A stretch of 44,026 nt of DNA from Photobacterium proteolyticum (GCF_001939735.1 NZ_MJIL01000101.1:212058-256083), one strand, 5' to 3'. Counted from the stretch's first letter, positions 24,044 through 33,114 are shown. Program-made: numbers and translations. Notes: generated by a model not told the origin, from the sequence alone.

Positions 24044-25485
24044 AACATATAGAAAAACTGTTCAATCAGCTTGTTGATCACCGGACGCTTTTCCCATTCA
24101 CTAAGCTCGATATGGGCGGAGTCCTTGATGTATTCCTGCTGTAACCAGCTCAGTTGCTGGGTGAACTCAGGGTTATCGACAGCCAGGGTGACTTCAAAGT
24201 TAAGCCATAGACTGCGCATGTCGAGGTTTACGGTACCGATGAGGCAATGATTGTTATCGATCACAACGGACTTGGTATGCAGCAGCCCGCCATGGAAGCG
24301 GTGGATGTTGACGCCGGCTGCGAGAAGTTCAGTAAAGAAGGAGCGGCTGGCCCACTCAACCATGATCGAGTCATTTTTGTCGGGAATGACAATGTGAACG
24401 CTTATACCACGTTCGGCGGCACTTTCCAGGGCATGGAGCAGGTTCTCGCTCGGGACGAAATACGGCGTGGTGATAACAATACTCTCTTTCGCCTGATAGA
24501 TGCTCAGCAGCAGTACCTGATGGATAATTTCATCCGGCATTCCGGGACCCGAAGGGATCACCTGGATCATATCAGAGCTGTCTGCTGGCGAGGGGAGCTG
24601 ACAGGCCGGCAGTGGCGGTAGATAGCGTTCGCCTGTTTCGACTTCCCAGTCCCAGGCCTGGATACAGTTCAGCACAGAGACGGTCGGCCCTGTAACTCGT
24701 ACCATGACATCAATCCACTGGCCAACACCCGCATCGGTCTTAAAGTACTCGGGATCGACCAGGTTCATCGAACCGGTATAGGCGATATTGTTATCGATAA
24801 CGACAATTTTCCGGTGCTGGCGGAGATCAAGTCGACGGAGGAACATCCGTAGAGGAGACACCGCCAGTGCAGCGGTGATCTCGATACCTGCATCACGCAT
24901 TAATTTCGGCCAGTACGAGCGGAAAAAACGCATACTGCCAGCAGCATCGAGCAACACTTTCACTTTGACACCGCGTTTTGCAGCTACGATCAGTGCACTG
25001 GCCACTTCGTCAGCCAGACCGCCCGGGTGCCAAATGTAAAATTCGAGATGAATCGCTTCCTTCGCCTGTTGAATATCTTCTATCAGCGAGTGCAAGATTT
25101 TATGCGGGGCGTCCTGTAGGGAGAGGCTATTGCCACACAGTGCCGGGATACCGAGCCGGTTTTCACATAAATCGCTGATTGGGCGGGCATGAAGGCTCAT
25201 TTGCTGTAGCTGGTGGCCGGGGCAGTCATTCAGGCGCTGAAACCAGTCGGCAAAGGGCTGGAACATTTCCAATGCACGTTCAGCCCTTTTTTTACCCAGG
25301 TTGAGCTCGCCCACAAGCAGATAAGCAAAGACGCCGCCGATAGGAATGATATAAATGATCATCAACCACGCCAATGACACGCCTACGACGCGGCGCTTAA
25401 ACACAACCCGCATTGTCACACCAGCGATGATCAGCCAGTAAAAGAAAACGCCGACCCAAGCGAGTATTTGATAAAACTGTTCCAT
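24028..25485 (-). CDS. cls: Cardiolipin synthase (ClsA type)
   Basis: The 485-residue inner-membrane enzyme joins two phosphatidylglycerol molecules into cardiolipin and glycerol. Two N-terminal membrane helices lie at about 6-24 and 35-58. Two phospholipase D-type HKD motifs follow: HRKIVVIDNNIAYTGSMNLVDP near 220 and HTKSVVIDNNHCLIGTVNLDMRS near 400, each with the catalytic His-Lys-Asp. EFYIWHPGG and KVLLDAAGSM precede the first motif as in ClsA. Length fits E. coli ClsA (486). It is the last gene of the minus-strand block and has its own promoter region; divergent to the sodium symporter gene. Confidence 0.94.
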   Translation of the reverse strand: MEQFYQILAWVGVFFYWLIIAGVTMRVVFKRRVVGVSLAWLMIIYIIPIGGVFAYLLVGELNLGKKRAERALEMFQPFADWFQRLNDCPGHQLQQMSLHARPISDLCENRLGIPALCGNSLSLQDAPHKILHSLIEDIQQAKEAIHLEFYIWHPGGLADEVASALIVAAKRGVKVKVLLDAAGSMRFFRSYWPKLMRDAGIEITAALAVSPLRMFLRRLDLRQHRKIVVIDNNIAYTGSMNLVDPEYFKTDAGVGQWIDVMVRVTGPTVSVLNCIQAWDWEVETGERYLPPLPACQLPSPADSSDMIQVIPSGPGMPDEIIHQVLLLSIYQAKESIVITTPYFVPSENLLHALESAAERGISVHIVIPDKNDSIMVEWASRSFFTELLAAGVNIHRFHGGLLHTKSVVIDNNHCLIGTVNLDMRSLWLNFEVTLAVDNPEFTQQLSWLQQEYIKDSAHIELSEWEKRPVINKLIEQFFYMFSPLL

Positions 25486-25837
25486 GTGAATGGCTTATCT
25501 GATTAATAAAGAGTTATATGCTCTCTATTTTGCATTGAAATAGAAGGAATACCAACGTTATCTTTCCGGCAGAAATATCTGCCAATACTTTTAACAAGAG
25601 TGAAACAAAACAGTATAAATTGAACAATAAGTGTGCAGAAAAACGCGTTTGATAGAGAAATGCTAGTGATAGATCAAAAAATAGAATCGCGGGCTTCACA
25701 TTCTATTCCTAAACTGTTTTACTTGCCAATGTTGACGGTGTGATTGATACTCTTTTAAATGTACACAAAACTTTACACCCGAAATAAGACATAACAAATA
25801 GCAGCACAATAATTATCAACTAGTGTAGAGAGCTCGT
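25486..25837. other. Divergent regulatory region between cls and the NSS symporter gene
   Basis: A 352-base AT-rich gap. A candidate plus-strand promoter is TTGACG at 25732-25737 and TTAAAT at 25755-25760 with a 17-base spacer. No gene is supported; short open frames here lack a ribosome-binding site and look like chance. Confidence 0.35.
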
Positions 25838-27172
25838 ATGGCAAGTGGATCAAGAGCGCAATTTAGCTCAAGGATAGGTTTTATTTTGGCAGCAGCTGGT
25901 TCTGCTGTCGGTTTGGGGAATATTTGGGGCTTCCCGACTCAGGCTGCAAGCAACGGCGGTGCCGTCTTTCTGATGGTTTACCTACTGATGGTGTTCGCAC
26001 TGGCGTACCCATTGCTAGTGGCAGAACTGACAATTGGCCGCTACGGCAGTGCCAACCCGATTAAGTCATTGCGTTCGGTATGGCCTCAGCAGCGCGGCAT
26101 TGCCACGTTGCTTGGTGTGGCAGGGATGATAGCGGTTTCGATGATCCTGAGTTTCTACGCCATTGTTGCCGGCTGGTTGTTTGGTTTCCTTGTCGGCCCG
26201 ATCTTCGAGGCAATTGGCTTGACATCTGCGGCTAACTGGCTGGAATCTTTCAGTGCTTCACGTAACCTGGCCCTGATGGTCTTCTTCATGGTGCTGACTA
26301 TTCTGGTGGTACGCAACGGGGTAGCAAACGGTATTGAGCGCTGGTCGACCCGATTGATGCCTGTGCTGTTGCTGTTGTTCGTGGTGATGGTGATCTACAT
26401 CCTGACTCAGGACGGTGCTATCGATGGTCTGAAAATGTATTTGGTGCCGGATTTCTCTCATTTCAGTCCGAGCCTGGTGGTGAGTGCCATGGGACAGGCA
26501 TTCTTCTCGCTATCGCTGGGCGTCTGCTCAATGATGGTGTACGGCTCATATATTAAAAAAGATGTGAACCTGCCGAAAACTGCGGCGCAGGTTGCCTTGC
26601 TTGATACCTCGGTTGCCTTTATTGCCGGCCTGCTCATTCTGCCTGCAATGTTTGTTGCCCAGCATAACGGTGTCGAGATCTACAGCGATACCGGTGCGCT
26701 GCTGTCGTCAGATACCCTGGTGTTTAGCGTATTGCCTGCAATGTTCGATACCATGGGAGCGGCGGGTCTGTTCATCGGTGTGCTGTTCTTCGTCTTGATG
26801 GTGATTGCGGCCCTGACTTCGTCTATCTCGATGCTTGAAGTACCGGTTGCCTGTGCAACTGAAGAGCTTAATCAGGATCGTAAAATTGCCGTGTGGTGGA
26901 TTGGCGGCCTGATCACCTTGTTCTCTGGCATTATCGTATTCAACTTTGGTGATATGTTTGGCCTGGTTATCTCCATTACGACAGAATATGCCCAGCCTAT
27001 CCTGGGCATGTTGTTTGCCCTGCTAGTCGGCTGGGTCTGGAAGCGTGACAAGGTACTGCAGGAGATCAAGGAAGGCTATCCTGAGCTAGAGCAGGGACTG
27101 TTCTGGAAAATCTGGCCTTGGTATGTTCGCGTTGTTTGTCCGCTGATGATGCTGTGGGTATTCTTCGCCTGA
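25838..27172 (+). CDS. Sodium-dependent transporter of the neurotransmitter:sodium symporter (NSS) family
   Basis: The 444-residue protein has about 11-12 membrane helices and the NSS hallmark at the N-terminus: RIGFILAAAGSAVGLGNIWGFP (positions about 8-29, abbreviated here in meaning), the unwound helix 1 that binds Na+ and substrate. GGAVFLMVYLLMVFALAYPLL forms helix 2, and AFFSLSLGVCSMMVYGSYI near 225-245 is the conserved helix 6 region. Bacterial members such as LeuT, TnaT and MhsT import amino acids. The substrate is not deducible here. The gene stands alone: cls is divergent, and a strong terminator follows. Confidence 0.92.
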   Translation: MASGSRAQFSSRIGFILAAAGSAVGLGNIWGFPTQAASNGGAVFLMVYLLMVFALAYPLLVAELTIGRYGSANPIKSLRSVWPQQRGIATLLGVAGMIAVSMILSFYAIVAGWLFGFLVGPIFEAIGLTSAANWLESFSASRNLALMVFFMVLTILVVRNGVANGIERWSTRLMPVLLLLFVVMVIYILTQDGAIDGLKMYLVPDFSHFSPSLVVSAMGQAFFSLSLGVCSMMVYGSYIKKDVNLPKTAAQVALLDTSVAFIAGLLILPAMFVAQHNGVEIYSDTGALLSSDTLVFSVLPAMFDTMGAAGLFIGVLFFVLMVIAALTSSISMLEVPVACATEELNQDRKIAVWWIGGLITLFSGIIVFNFGDMFGLVISITTEYAQPILGMLFALLVGWVWKRDKVLQEIKEGYPELEQGLFWKIWPWYVRVVCPLMMLWVFFA

Positions 27173-27209
27173 TTTAGGGCTGAAGTACCTTCCTCGATAT
27201 AGTGACCGT

Positions 27210-27238
27210 ACAAAGCCGCTCGATTGAGCGGCTTTTGT
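27210..27238 (+). terminator. Terminator of the NSS symporter gene
   Basis: ACAAAGCCGCTC and GAGCGGCTTTTGT form a 12-bp stem (one wobble-like change) with a four-base loop, 37 bases after the stop. Confidence 0.8.
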
Positions 27239-27299
27239 GTGTCAGGCATTTGGGTATATACTCCGCGTCTCGATTTGTCTTGTTCAATGGTATTTGGTT

Positions 27300-27986
27300 A
27301 TGTTCACTCTGGTTTATCAGCATCCTGATTTTTTGGTTATCAACAAACATCCGGATGTGAGCGTGCATAAAGATGATAATGAACAGCCCTTGCTGGCTGC
27401 CGTGGCCGAGCAAACCGGGGATGAGAAGCTATACCTTATCCATCGCCTTGATAAGATGACCTCCGGGTTGCTGTTACTAGGAAGAAATCAACAGGCGGCC
27501 TCGGTGCTGTCGGGCAATTTTGCGCGTCGTGACGTCGAGAAGTTTTATCTGGCTATCGGTACGAAAAAGCCAAAGAAAAAGCAGGGCGTAGTGATTGGCG
27601 ATATGACCCGCTCCCGCCGTAGCAGCTGGAAGCTTGAAAGCAGCAAAGACAACCCCGCCGTGACGCAATTCTTCTCGACGGCGGGTGGTAACGGGCGTCG
27701 GCTGTTTCTGTGCAAGCCCCATACCGGGAAAACCCACCAAATTCGCGTTGCATTACGCAGTGTCGGATCGGGGATTGCCGGGGATATGATTTATGGCTGC
27801 GAGGAGGCCGATCGCGGCTATCTTCATGCCTATGCGTTGCGTTTTCCCTATCAGGGCGAGTGGTGTCAGTTTATTTGTGTGCCGGACCGGGGCGAGCTGT
27901 GGCAAACCGCAGAAGCCCAGCAGGCCTTGAATGACTGGCAGTCTCCGTGGGAGCTGAGCTGGCCGAAGTTATCCGTCAATAAATAG
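27300..27986 (+). CDS. RluA-family pseudouridine synthase
   Basis: The catalytic motif LIHRLDKMTSGLLLLGRN at about 47-64 holds the nucleophilic Asp of RluA/RluC/RluD/TruC enzymes, which convert uridine in RNA to pseudouridine. GKTHQIRVALRSVG and GDMIYG are further family motifs. I start at the ATG at 27300 (MFTLVYQHPDFLVINKHP), giving 228 residues; an in-frame ATG at 27237 lies inside the preceding terminator and would add an untypical hydrophobic tail. There is no S4 domain, as in short RluA-like proteins. The target site is not deducible. The ribosome-binding site is weak. The gene is monocistronic, with a terminator downstream. Confidence 0.88.
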   Translation: MFTLVYQHPDFLVINKHPDVSVHKDDNEQPLLAAVAEQTGDEKLYLIHRLDKMTSGLLLLGRNQQAASVLSGNFARRDVEKFYLAIGTKKPKKKQGVVIGDMTRSRRSSWKLESSKDNPAVTQFFSTAGGNGRRLFLCKPHTGKTHQIRVALRSVGSGIAGDMIYGCEEADRGYLHAYALRFPYQGEWCQFICVPDRGELWQTAEAQQALNDWQSPWELSWPKLSVNK

Positions 27987-28029
27987 CAACAGGTTATGTA
28001 TTGACCACAATTGTTAAAAAAGAGTATTG

Positions 28030-28053
28030 AAAAAAGGCCTTTAAGGCTTTTTT
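28030..28053 (+). terminator. Terminator of the pseudouridine synthase gene
   Basis: AAAAAGGCCTT and AAGGCTTTTT pair with one bulge around a very short loop, and end in eight T residues. Confidence 0.75.
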
Positions 28054-28181
28054 TTACACATAATCAGTAAAAACATAAATTAAAATCGCCCAACCGGCTG
28101 TAACTTGAGCAAACGCAATTAATTTATTGATAAAGATCACATATAATGTCGGCCTAGGAAACGCCTAGACAGAGGATTACA

Positions 28182-28388
28182 ATGCGCCTGACCCGCACCA
28201 TGTCGCTTCGTATGCGACTGAAGAAGAAAAAGAACAAATCTCGTTTTTGGGGGCTGGCAACATTTCGTCGTAATCGTCTAAAGTTCAAATCCCGCGTTAA
28301 ACGTCAAAGACAAGTCCGTATCACCGCTGAATACGTCACCCTCGCCAGTCATCGCCTTCCTGATGAAAATACTAAACTCGTTGCTTGA
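28182..28388 (+). CDS. Small strongly basic hypothetical protein
   Basis: I do not recognise a family. The 68-residue ORF starts with MRLTRTMSLRMRLKKKKNKS and is very rich in Lys and Arg over its first two thirds (including FRRNRLKFKSRVKRQRQVR), so it may bind RNA or DNA. AGAGGA lies 6 bases before the ATG and a perfect TATAAT at 28142-28147 stands about 40 bases upstream, without an obvious -35. A small hairpin CTAGG-AAACG-CCTAG occupies the leader. These signals favour a real, independently transcribed gene, but low complexity makes chance possible. Confidence 0.45.
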   Translation: MRLTRTMSLRMRLKKKKNKSRFWGLATFRRNRLKFKSRVKRQRQVRITAEYVTLASHRLPDENTKLVA

Positions 28389-28515
28389 TCTCTCTTAATC
28401 ATTCTTATGTTGTCGCACCTTTGTATAGGCAGGCTGTGCTATCGATAATTGTGTGGAATGGCATGAGGCATTGGTATTAGAATAGCGCCCTCATTTTGAT
28501 CAAGATTGTAGAGAT

Positions 28516-29454
28516 ATGGAAACCACCGCGCTGCCGACCCTAGAACAACACCTGTTAAATGAACTGATGTCACCGCCGACCGAAGTTCGCCGCTTATTTC
28601 ACGGTCGGGGACGCTGTTGGCAGGGCTTAGAACAGCTGACTGTTGACTGGCTGAGTGGTCAGGTCTTAGTTTCCTTATTTAAGGAGCCATCTGAACCGTT
28701 CCTAGCTGCATTGCATAACACTCTGACGACTTTGGTCTCCTCCGAAACCTGGCTGCAAAGCGGGGCGACATCGCTGCTGCTGCAGCATCGCGACCGACAG
28801 GGATCACCGATGGAGCTTCTATGGGGCGAAAGCGGTGAGTACCAGGACGTGGTGGAAAATGGGCTGACATTTAAGCTGGATCTGGGGCGTAAGCAAAATA
28901 ACGGCCTGTTTCTTGACATGCGCTATGGTCGCCGCTGGGTGATGGAGCATGCCGCAGGTAAACGGGTGCTGAATTTGTTCGCCTATACCTGCGGGTTTTC
29001 GGTGGCAGCCATCGAGGGTGGCGCCGAACATGTGGTTAACCTCGATATGGCCAAGGCAGCATTGAGCCGCGGCCGTGATAACCATCATCTCAATAAGCAT
29101 GATCTGAAGAAAGTGAGCTTCCTAGGGCACGAGCTGTTCAAGTCATGGGGCAAAGTCCGCAAACTGGGGCCTTACGACTTGATCATCATTGATCCGCCTT
29201 CATTCCAGAAGGGCAGCTTTGCCCTGACCAAGGATTATCAGAAAATCCTCCGGCGTCTGCCCGAACTACTGACAGAAAAAGGCCAGGTCGTCGCCTGTGT
29301 GAATGATCCGTCTGTGTCGTCTCAGTTCTTGATTGATGGTATGGCGACAGAAGCGCCGGAGCTGACTTATACCGAGCGCTTGGCCAATCCTCCGGAGTTT
29401 AAGGACATTGATCCTGAAGGCGGGCTAAAAGTACTGGTATTCGACAGAAAGTAA
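28516..29454 (+). CDS. Class I SAM-dependent methyltransferase, RlmI/RlmK-like
   Basis: The 312-residue protein carries the RlmI-type catalytic core: QNNGLFLDMRYGRRWV at about 135-150, then the SAM-binding VLNLFAYTCGFSVAAIEGGA, the acidic NLDMAKAAL, and IIIDPPSFQKG, the DPP motif used for substrate. There is no N-terminal PUA domain as in true RlmI; instead about 120 residues of another alpha/beta region. By family it methylates rRNA cytosine or a similar base, but the target is uncertain. The ATG at 28516 is preceded by a modest AGAG. It stands alone between the small basic ORF and the convergent pilotin gene. Confidence 0.88.
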   Translation: METTALPTLEQHLLNELMSPPTEVRRLFHGRGRCWQGLEQLTVDWLSGQVLVSLFKEPSEPFLAALHNTLTTLVSSETWLQSGATSLLLQHRDRQGSPMELLWGESGEYQDVVENGLTFKLDLGRKQNNGLFLDMRYGRRWVMEHAAGKRVLNLFAYTCGFSVAAIEGGAEHVVNLDMAKAALSRGRDNHHLNKHDLKKVSFLGHELFKSWGKVRKLGPYDLIIIDPPSFQKGSFALTKDYQKILRRLPELLTEKGQVVACVNDPSVSSQFLIDGMATEAPELTYTERLANPPEFKDIDPEGGLKVLVFDRK

Positions 29455-29455
29455 T

Positions 29456-29494
29456 TTCAAAAAAATACCGCCAGAGGTTTAACACTGGCGGTAT
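29456..29494 (-). terminator. Terminator of the pilotin gene (works on the minus strand)
   Basis: ATACCGCCAG and CTGGCGGTAT form a perfect 10-bp stem at 29465-29494; on the minus strand a run of T follows. It may also stop the convergent methyltransferase transcript. Confidence 0.75.
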
Positions 29495-29549
29495 CGATGA
29501 TTTATAGACCCGAGGAAGGGAATACCTTCGCGAACTATTACGCCACCGG

Positions 29550-29936
29550 TTATTTCATCAGACCTTGGCAGTATTGGTCATAGACGGGCTGTTCTGCCAT
29601 GGTGCGGCCACGCATATCCATGATCATTATCTTATAGTTCACGCCTTCGTTAAACAGAGGGATGAGCTCTTCACTGTTGCAGTAATTCACGGCTGCATTT
29701 TTGACTGCCTGCGAAGGTGGGATCTTGCCGCCACCACCATATAAAATGGTGATCTCAACCGTTTTCTCGCGTGCTTGTGCTTTCATGATCTGGTATTCAC
29801 CCACCTTGTCATAGGGGGCTTTGTTGTTGATCAGTGACGCACGACTCTTGGCCAGCGCTTTCGCTGCATCATCTGGGCTTGATGCGCAGCCAGCCAGTGA
29901 AAGTAATGCGATGCATATAAGTGTTTTCTTTAACAT
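29550..29936 (-). CDS. aspS: Type II secretion pilotin lipoprotein (AspS/GspS-beta-like)
   Basis: The 128-residue product has a lipoprotein signal with lipobox LAGC (Cys17), so it should be lipidated and sent to the outer membrane. The mature part matches, from memory, the Vibrio AspS pilotin: YQIMKAQAREKTVEITILYG, then AVNYCNSEELIPLFNEGVNY and MRGRTMAEQPVYDQYC, with the paired Cys that form a disulfide. AspS guides the secretin GspD to the outer membrane and helps it assemble. No other secretion gene is near, as is usual for this gene. If not AspS it is an unknown lipoprotein; similarity is good but not proven. Confidence 0.65.
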   Translation of the reverse strand: MLKKTLICIALLSLAGCASSPDDAAKALAKSRASLINNKAPYDKVGEYQIMKAQAREKTVEITILYGGGGKIPPSQAVKNAAVNYCNSEELIPLFNEGVNYKIMIMDMRGRTMAEQPVYDQYCQGLMK

Positions 29937-29982
29937 CAGATAATTAATCTCGATCTATGCGGGTGTGTAATGTTGTGGCCGA

Positions 29983-30282
29983 TTAAGGGAGGACTTTCTT
30001 AAATGGCTTAACAATAACGTTGTCATACACACCGGCCTCAATGTAAGGATCGGCGTCTGCCCATGCTTTGGCATCGGCCAAAGAGTTGAACTCAGCAATG
30101 ACAGTTGAGCCAGTGAAACCGGCTTCGCCCGGATTGTCGCTGTCGATAGCCGGCATTGGACCCGCAACCAACAGGCGCCCTTGTTCTTGAAGCTCTTTCA
30201 GGCGGGCAAGGTGTTTTTCGCGAACACTCAGGCGGCGCTCTAAGCTGTTTTCAACATCCTGAGAAAAGATTACATACCACAT
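29983..30282 (-). CDS. yciI: YciI family protein
   Basis: The 99-residue protein starts with MWYVIFSQD and has the ferredoxin-like YciI fold: REKHLARLKELQEQGRLLVAGP, then STVIAEFNSLADAKAWADADPY and a final VKPF. The conserved His (near 24) and Asp (near 78) pair of the family is present. Function is unproven; related proteins are dehydrochlorinase-like or dimeric alpha-beta barrels. I use the start ending at 30282 because GGGAGA lies about 10 bases before it; upstream in-frame starts run through the yciA terminator. The gene follows yciA. Confidence 0.9.
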   Translation of the reverse strand: MWYVIFSQDVENSLERRLSVREKHLARLKELQEQGRLLVAGPMPAIDSDNPGEAGFTGSTVIAEFNSLADAKAWADADPYIEAGVYDNVIVKPFKKVLP

Positions 30283-30373
30283 TCGCTGAATTCTCCCTGT
30301 AGCTAAATTAGACCATGCCGCTTCTGTTTGAATAATGAAGGGCTTGGATTGATACTGGAGGGTTATCTTAAAG

Positions 30374-30404
30374 CAAAAAAAAAGCCCCAACCAGAGGTTA
30401 GGGC
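30374..30404 (-). terminator. Terminator between yciA and yciI (minus strand)
   Basis: On the minus strand GCCCTAACC and GGTTGGGGC pair over 9 bp (one G-T wobble) with a TCT loop, followed by nine T residues. It separates the yciB-yciA transcript from yciI. Confidence 0.85.
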
Positions 30405-30421
30405 CAATTGTGAGGACAGCT

Positions 30422-30820
30422 TTACGCTTTTCGTATCGGGCGAGGGCGTCCTTCGCTATTGATCGCGACATAGTTGAAGGTGGCTTCGCAGACGCGGTAG
30501 CGCTCGCCGACACCATCAATGGCAACCGGTTTTACCCAGACTTCCAATGCCACGCTCATCGATGTGTTGCCGATGCGACTGCATTCGCCGTAACAGCAAA
30601 CAACATCGCCGACGCTGACAGGAGCTTTAAAGGCAATACTTTCGACAGAGACAGTAACAACGCGTCCGCCTGAAATCTCTTTGGCCAGAATGGCACCGGC
30701 CAAATCCAGCTGAGACATAATCCAGCCACCAAAAATATCGCCGTTGGCATTGGTGTCTGCAGGCATAGCTAGAGTGCGGAGCAGCAGCTGTCCGCGAGGA
30801 ATATTATTTTCTGTGGTCAT
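30422..30820 (-). CDS. yciA: Acyl-CoA thioesterase YciA
   Basis: The 132-residue hotdog-fold enzyme hydrolyses acyl-CoA to free acid and CoA. The motif TNANGDIFGGWIMSQLDLAGAILA at about 23-46 (shown here by position) includes the catalytic Asp and the GG turn of the YciA/acyl-CoA hydrolase branch; VTVSVESIAFKAPVSVGDVV is the next conserved strand. The protein is cytoplasmic and usually hexameric. It lies 15 bases after yciB, so both are probably one transcript, an arrangement common in gammaproteobacteria. Confidence 0.94.
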   Translation of the reverse strand: MTTENNIPRGQLLLRTLAMPADTNANGDIFGGWIMSQLDLAGAILAKEISGGRVVTVSVESIAFKAPVSVGDVVCCYGECSRIGNTSMSVALEVWVKPVAIDGVGERYRVCEATFNYVAINSEGRPRPIRKA

Positions 30821-30835
30821 GGTTCGATCTTACAA

Positions 30836-31375
30836 TTATTCAGAATCAGTTTCTTTTGGCATATGGTGGTAAATATAACCGCCGGTGGCAAGGGTGAAAA
30901 TCAAAGTTAGGGCTAATAGGCCAAAGACTTTAAAGTTTACCCATATATCAAGCGGAAGCTGGAAAGCGATATAGACATTGGCGATGGAACATGTGACGAA
31001 AAACAGGATCCAGGCCATATTGATCCGTTTCCATATCAGCTCCGGCAGATTGATTTCGTTACTCAGCATCCCTTTGATTAGTGGCTTGCCCAGGTATTGG
31101 CTGACGGCGAGGCCGATAGCAAATAGTACATAGACAATGGTGACCTTCCATTTGATGAAATTGTCATCATGGAGAAACAGGGTCAGCCCGCCAAATACAG
31201 CAACCATAGCGAAGGTGATCAGCTGCATTTTCTCTACTTTCTTGTACAGGAACCATGTGAGAGCCACCTGAACCGCCGTTGCCGCAATCAAGGCTCCTGT
31301 CGCGACATAAATGTTATGGGTTTTATACAAGATAAAGAAGACAATCAGCGGAATAAAGTCGATCAATTGTTTCAT
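30836..31375 (-). CDS. yciB: Inner-membrane protein YciB (septation protein A family)
   Basis: The 179-residue protein has about five membrane helices and the typical beginning MKQLIDFIPLIVFFILYKTH followed by NIYVATGALIAAT. Later family segments are FIKWKVTIVYVLFAIGL, LPELIWKRINMAWILFF and NVYIAFQLPLDIWVNFKVFG. YciB takes part in cell-envelope synthesis and septation and is linked to peptidoglycan machinery, though its molecular activity is not settled. Length fits the family. First gene of the yciB-yciA transcript. Confidence 0.95.
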   Translation of the reverse strand: MKQLIDFIPLIVFFILYKTHNIYVATGALIAATAVQVALTWFLYKKVEKMQLITFAMVAVFGGLTLFLHDDNFIKWKVTIVYVLFAIGLAVSQYLGKPLIKGMLSNEINLPELIWKRINMAWILFFVTCSIANVYIAFQLPLDIWVNFKVFGLLALTLIFTLATGGYIYHHMPKETDSE

Positions 31376-31499
31376 TCAATAGCAGCCTTATTATTGCCAG
31401 GTCGTAAGTAACCTGACGAAATGAATCTATAGCTTGCTACTAGTATACCTAATCGCCAGAGGGATAAATATCTGCCGAGTGAATTCTCCCGTATGAATA

Positions 31500-31534
31500 A
31501 CGAAAAAGGCCGCTGATAGCTATCAGCGGCCTTT
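31500..31534 (-). terminator. Terminator of the dicarboxylate/amino-acid symporter gene
   Basis: A perfect 15-bp inverted repeat at 31505-31534 (AAAGGCCGCTGATAG / CTATCAGCGGCCTTT) with almost no loop; on the minus strand T residues follow. Confidence 0.85.
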
Positions 31535-31552
31535 GCTATACAGGCTTAGAGA

Positions 31553-32809
31553 TTATGCGTTCTGTACGTTTTCTTCAGACACCTGGCTAGGCTCTTTGCT
31601 GATCATGTCGTCGATAATGACGGCACAGGCAGCATCGCCGGTGATGTTCAGCGCGGTACGGATCATATCGAAGATACGGTCAAGAGCGAACAGTAGCGGC
31701 AGACCTTCAATTGGGATACCGGCAGAAAGCAGTACGGCAACCACCAGGAATGACGGGCCCGGTACACCGGCCTGGCCAACAGCACCCAGCGTCGAAGTTA
31801 CGATAATCGCAAGGTATGCACCCATGCCAAGATCAATGTTGAACATCTGGGCAAAGAAGATAGCAACCAGGCCGTAGTAGATTGCGTTACCGCTCATGTT
31901 GATGGTCGCACCCAGCGGCAGGACAAAGGCTGCGGTTGAGTTTTTCACGCCCAGCTCTTCTTCACAGGTTTCCATGGTAACCGGCAGGGTTGCCATTGAA
32001 GACGCCGTAGAAAGTGCAACAGCCTGTGGCTTTTTCATTGCCGACAGGAACTTCAGTGGTGATGTTTTGCTGAATGCCTTGATCATCAGCGGGTAGAAAA
32101 CGAAGCCGTAGACCAGGATCGCAACGACGTAGACCACAAATAGCTTGAATACTACCATCAGGGCACTAAAGCCAAAGGTACCTACGGCATCTGCCATCAG
32201 TCCGAATACACCCAGAGGTGCAATCTTCATAACAACATTGATCATCCAAACCATGGCATCAACAATGGAGTTAACACCATTGATCAACGGATCACGGCGA
32301 TCTTTTTCCAGCTTCGATAAAGCGATACCAAAGAAAAGGCAGAAAACGAGGATTTGTAGAATATTCGCTTCGTTAAGAGACTGGAATACATTCGTCGGGA
32401 TCATTCCAAGCACGGTCGCCCAGAAAGATGGCAGGTCGCCTTTGTCGGCATAGACATTAGAGAACAAGCCTTCGACACCTGTCAGGTCAACGCCCATTCC
32501 CGGCTCAAACACTTCACCCATGAACAGGGCAAGCGCTACGGCAACGGCAGATGTAAAGCCGAAGAAGCCCAATGTTGCAAAGCCAACTTTACCGGCTGAG
32601 TGGCTGCTGCCAAGTCCGGCGGCACCGGAAATAATCGCAACGGCAACCAGTGGGATAACAAGCATTTTGATCAAGTGGATAAAAATGCTACCCAGTGGCG
32701 CAAACATGCTGGCGGATTGCCCCATCATAGCGCCGACAAGCGTACCTACACACATGGCAATGACGACTTGGACGCCGATATTGCCTAATAGTCCTTTTTC
32801 TTTTAACAC
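31553..32809 (-). CDS. Dicarboxylate/amino acid:cation symporter (DAACS family)
   Basis: The 418-residue protein has eight membrane helices and two re-entrant loops of the GltPh/GltP fold. Signatures: LIKMLVIPLVAVAIISG near 43-59, the serine-rich loop ALSTASSMATLPVT near 265-278, GATINMSGNAIYYGLVAIF near 298-316 and the second loop GQAGVPGPSFLVVAVLLSAG near 345-364. It imports glutamate, aspartate or C4-dicarboxylates with Na+ or H+; the exact substrate is not decided by these motifs. It stands alone, with its own terminator. Confidence 0.92.
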   Translation of the reverse strand: MLKEKGLLGNIGVQVVIAMCVGTLVGAMMGQSASMFAPLGSIFIHLIKMLVIPLVAVAIISGAAGLGSSHSAGKVGFATLGFFGFTSAVAVALALFMGEVFEPGMGVDLTGVEGLFSNVYADKGDLPSFWATVLGMIPTNVFQSLNEANILQILVFCLFFGIALSKLEKDRRDPLINGVNSIVDAMVWMINVVMKIAPLGVFGLMADAVGTFGFSALMVVFKLFVVYVVAILVYGFVFYPLMIKAFSKTSPLKFLSAMKKPQAVALSTASSMATLPVTMETCEEELGVKNSTAAFVLPLGATINMSGNAIYYGLVAIFFAQMFNIDLGMGAYLAIIVTSTLGAVGQAGVPGPSFLVVAVLLSAGIPIEGLPLLFALDRIFDMIRTALNITGDAACAVIIDDMISKEPSQVSEENVQNA

Positions 32810-33114
32810 CTTCGATACCTCTGTTGTGTTTGTTAATTCTGTCTAGGGTTAAGTGTTGTATTTGTTGTAAATGTTAACCCAATATTTTGCGGTTGTGTTT
32901 TTACACGCAATTATTCCATTTATCAATCATTGTTTTCGATATTTTGCTTTGCTGTTATCTGGTGTGACAATGTCTGATGACAAAATGGCTACGTGTAACA
33001 ACTCGGCTACTGTATGCCGGGGAGGGGGGAAGATCTTTGATCTAATACGGGTTTAGCATTGTTAATAACGGAAAATGTGGTGGAATCTTGCACGTAAATG
33101 GTGTGTTTGGAGTG
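32810..33114. other. Intergenic region upstream of the DAACS symporter gene
   Basis: About 300 AT-rich bases between the symporter start and the trpA terminator. The minus-strand promoter of the symporter must lie here, but no convincing box or operator was found and no gene is supported. Confidence 0.3.

Noticed and set aside
25514..25699. A 61-residue minus-strand ORF upstream of cls
   Set aside because: AT-rich chance frame in a promoter region, with no ribosome-binding site.
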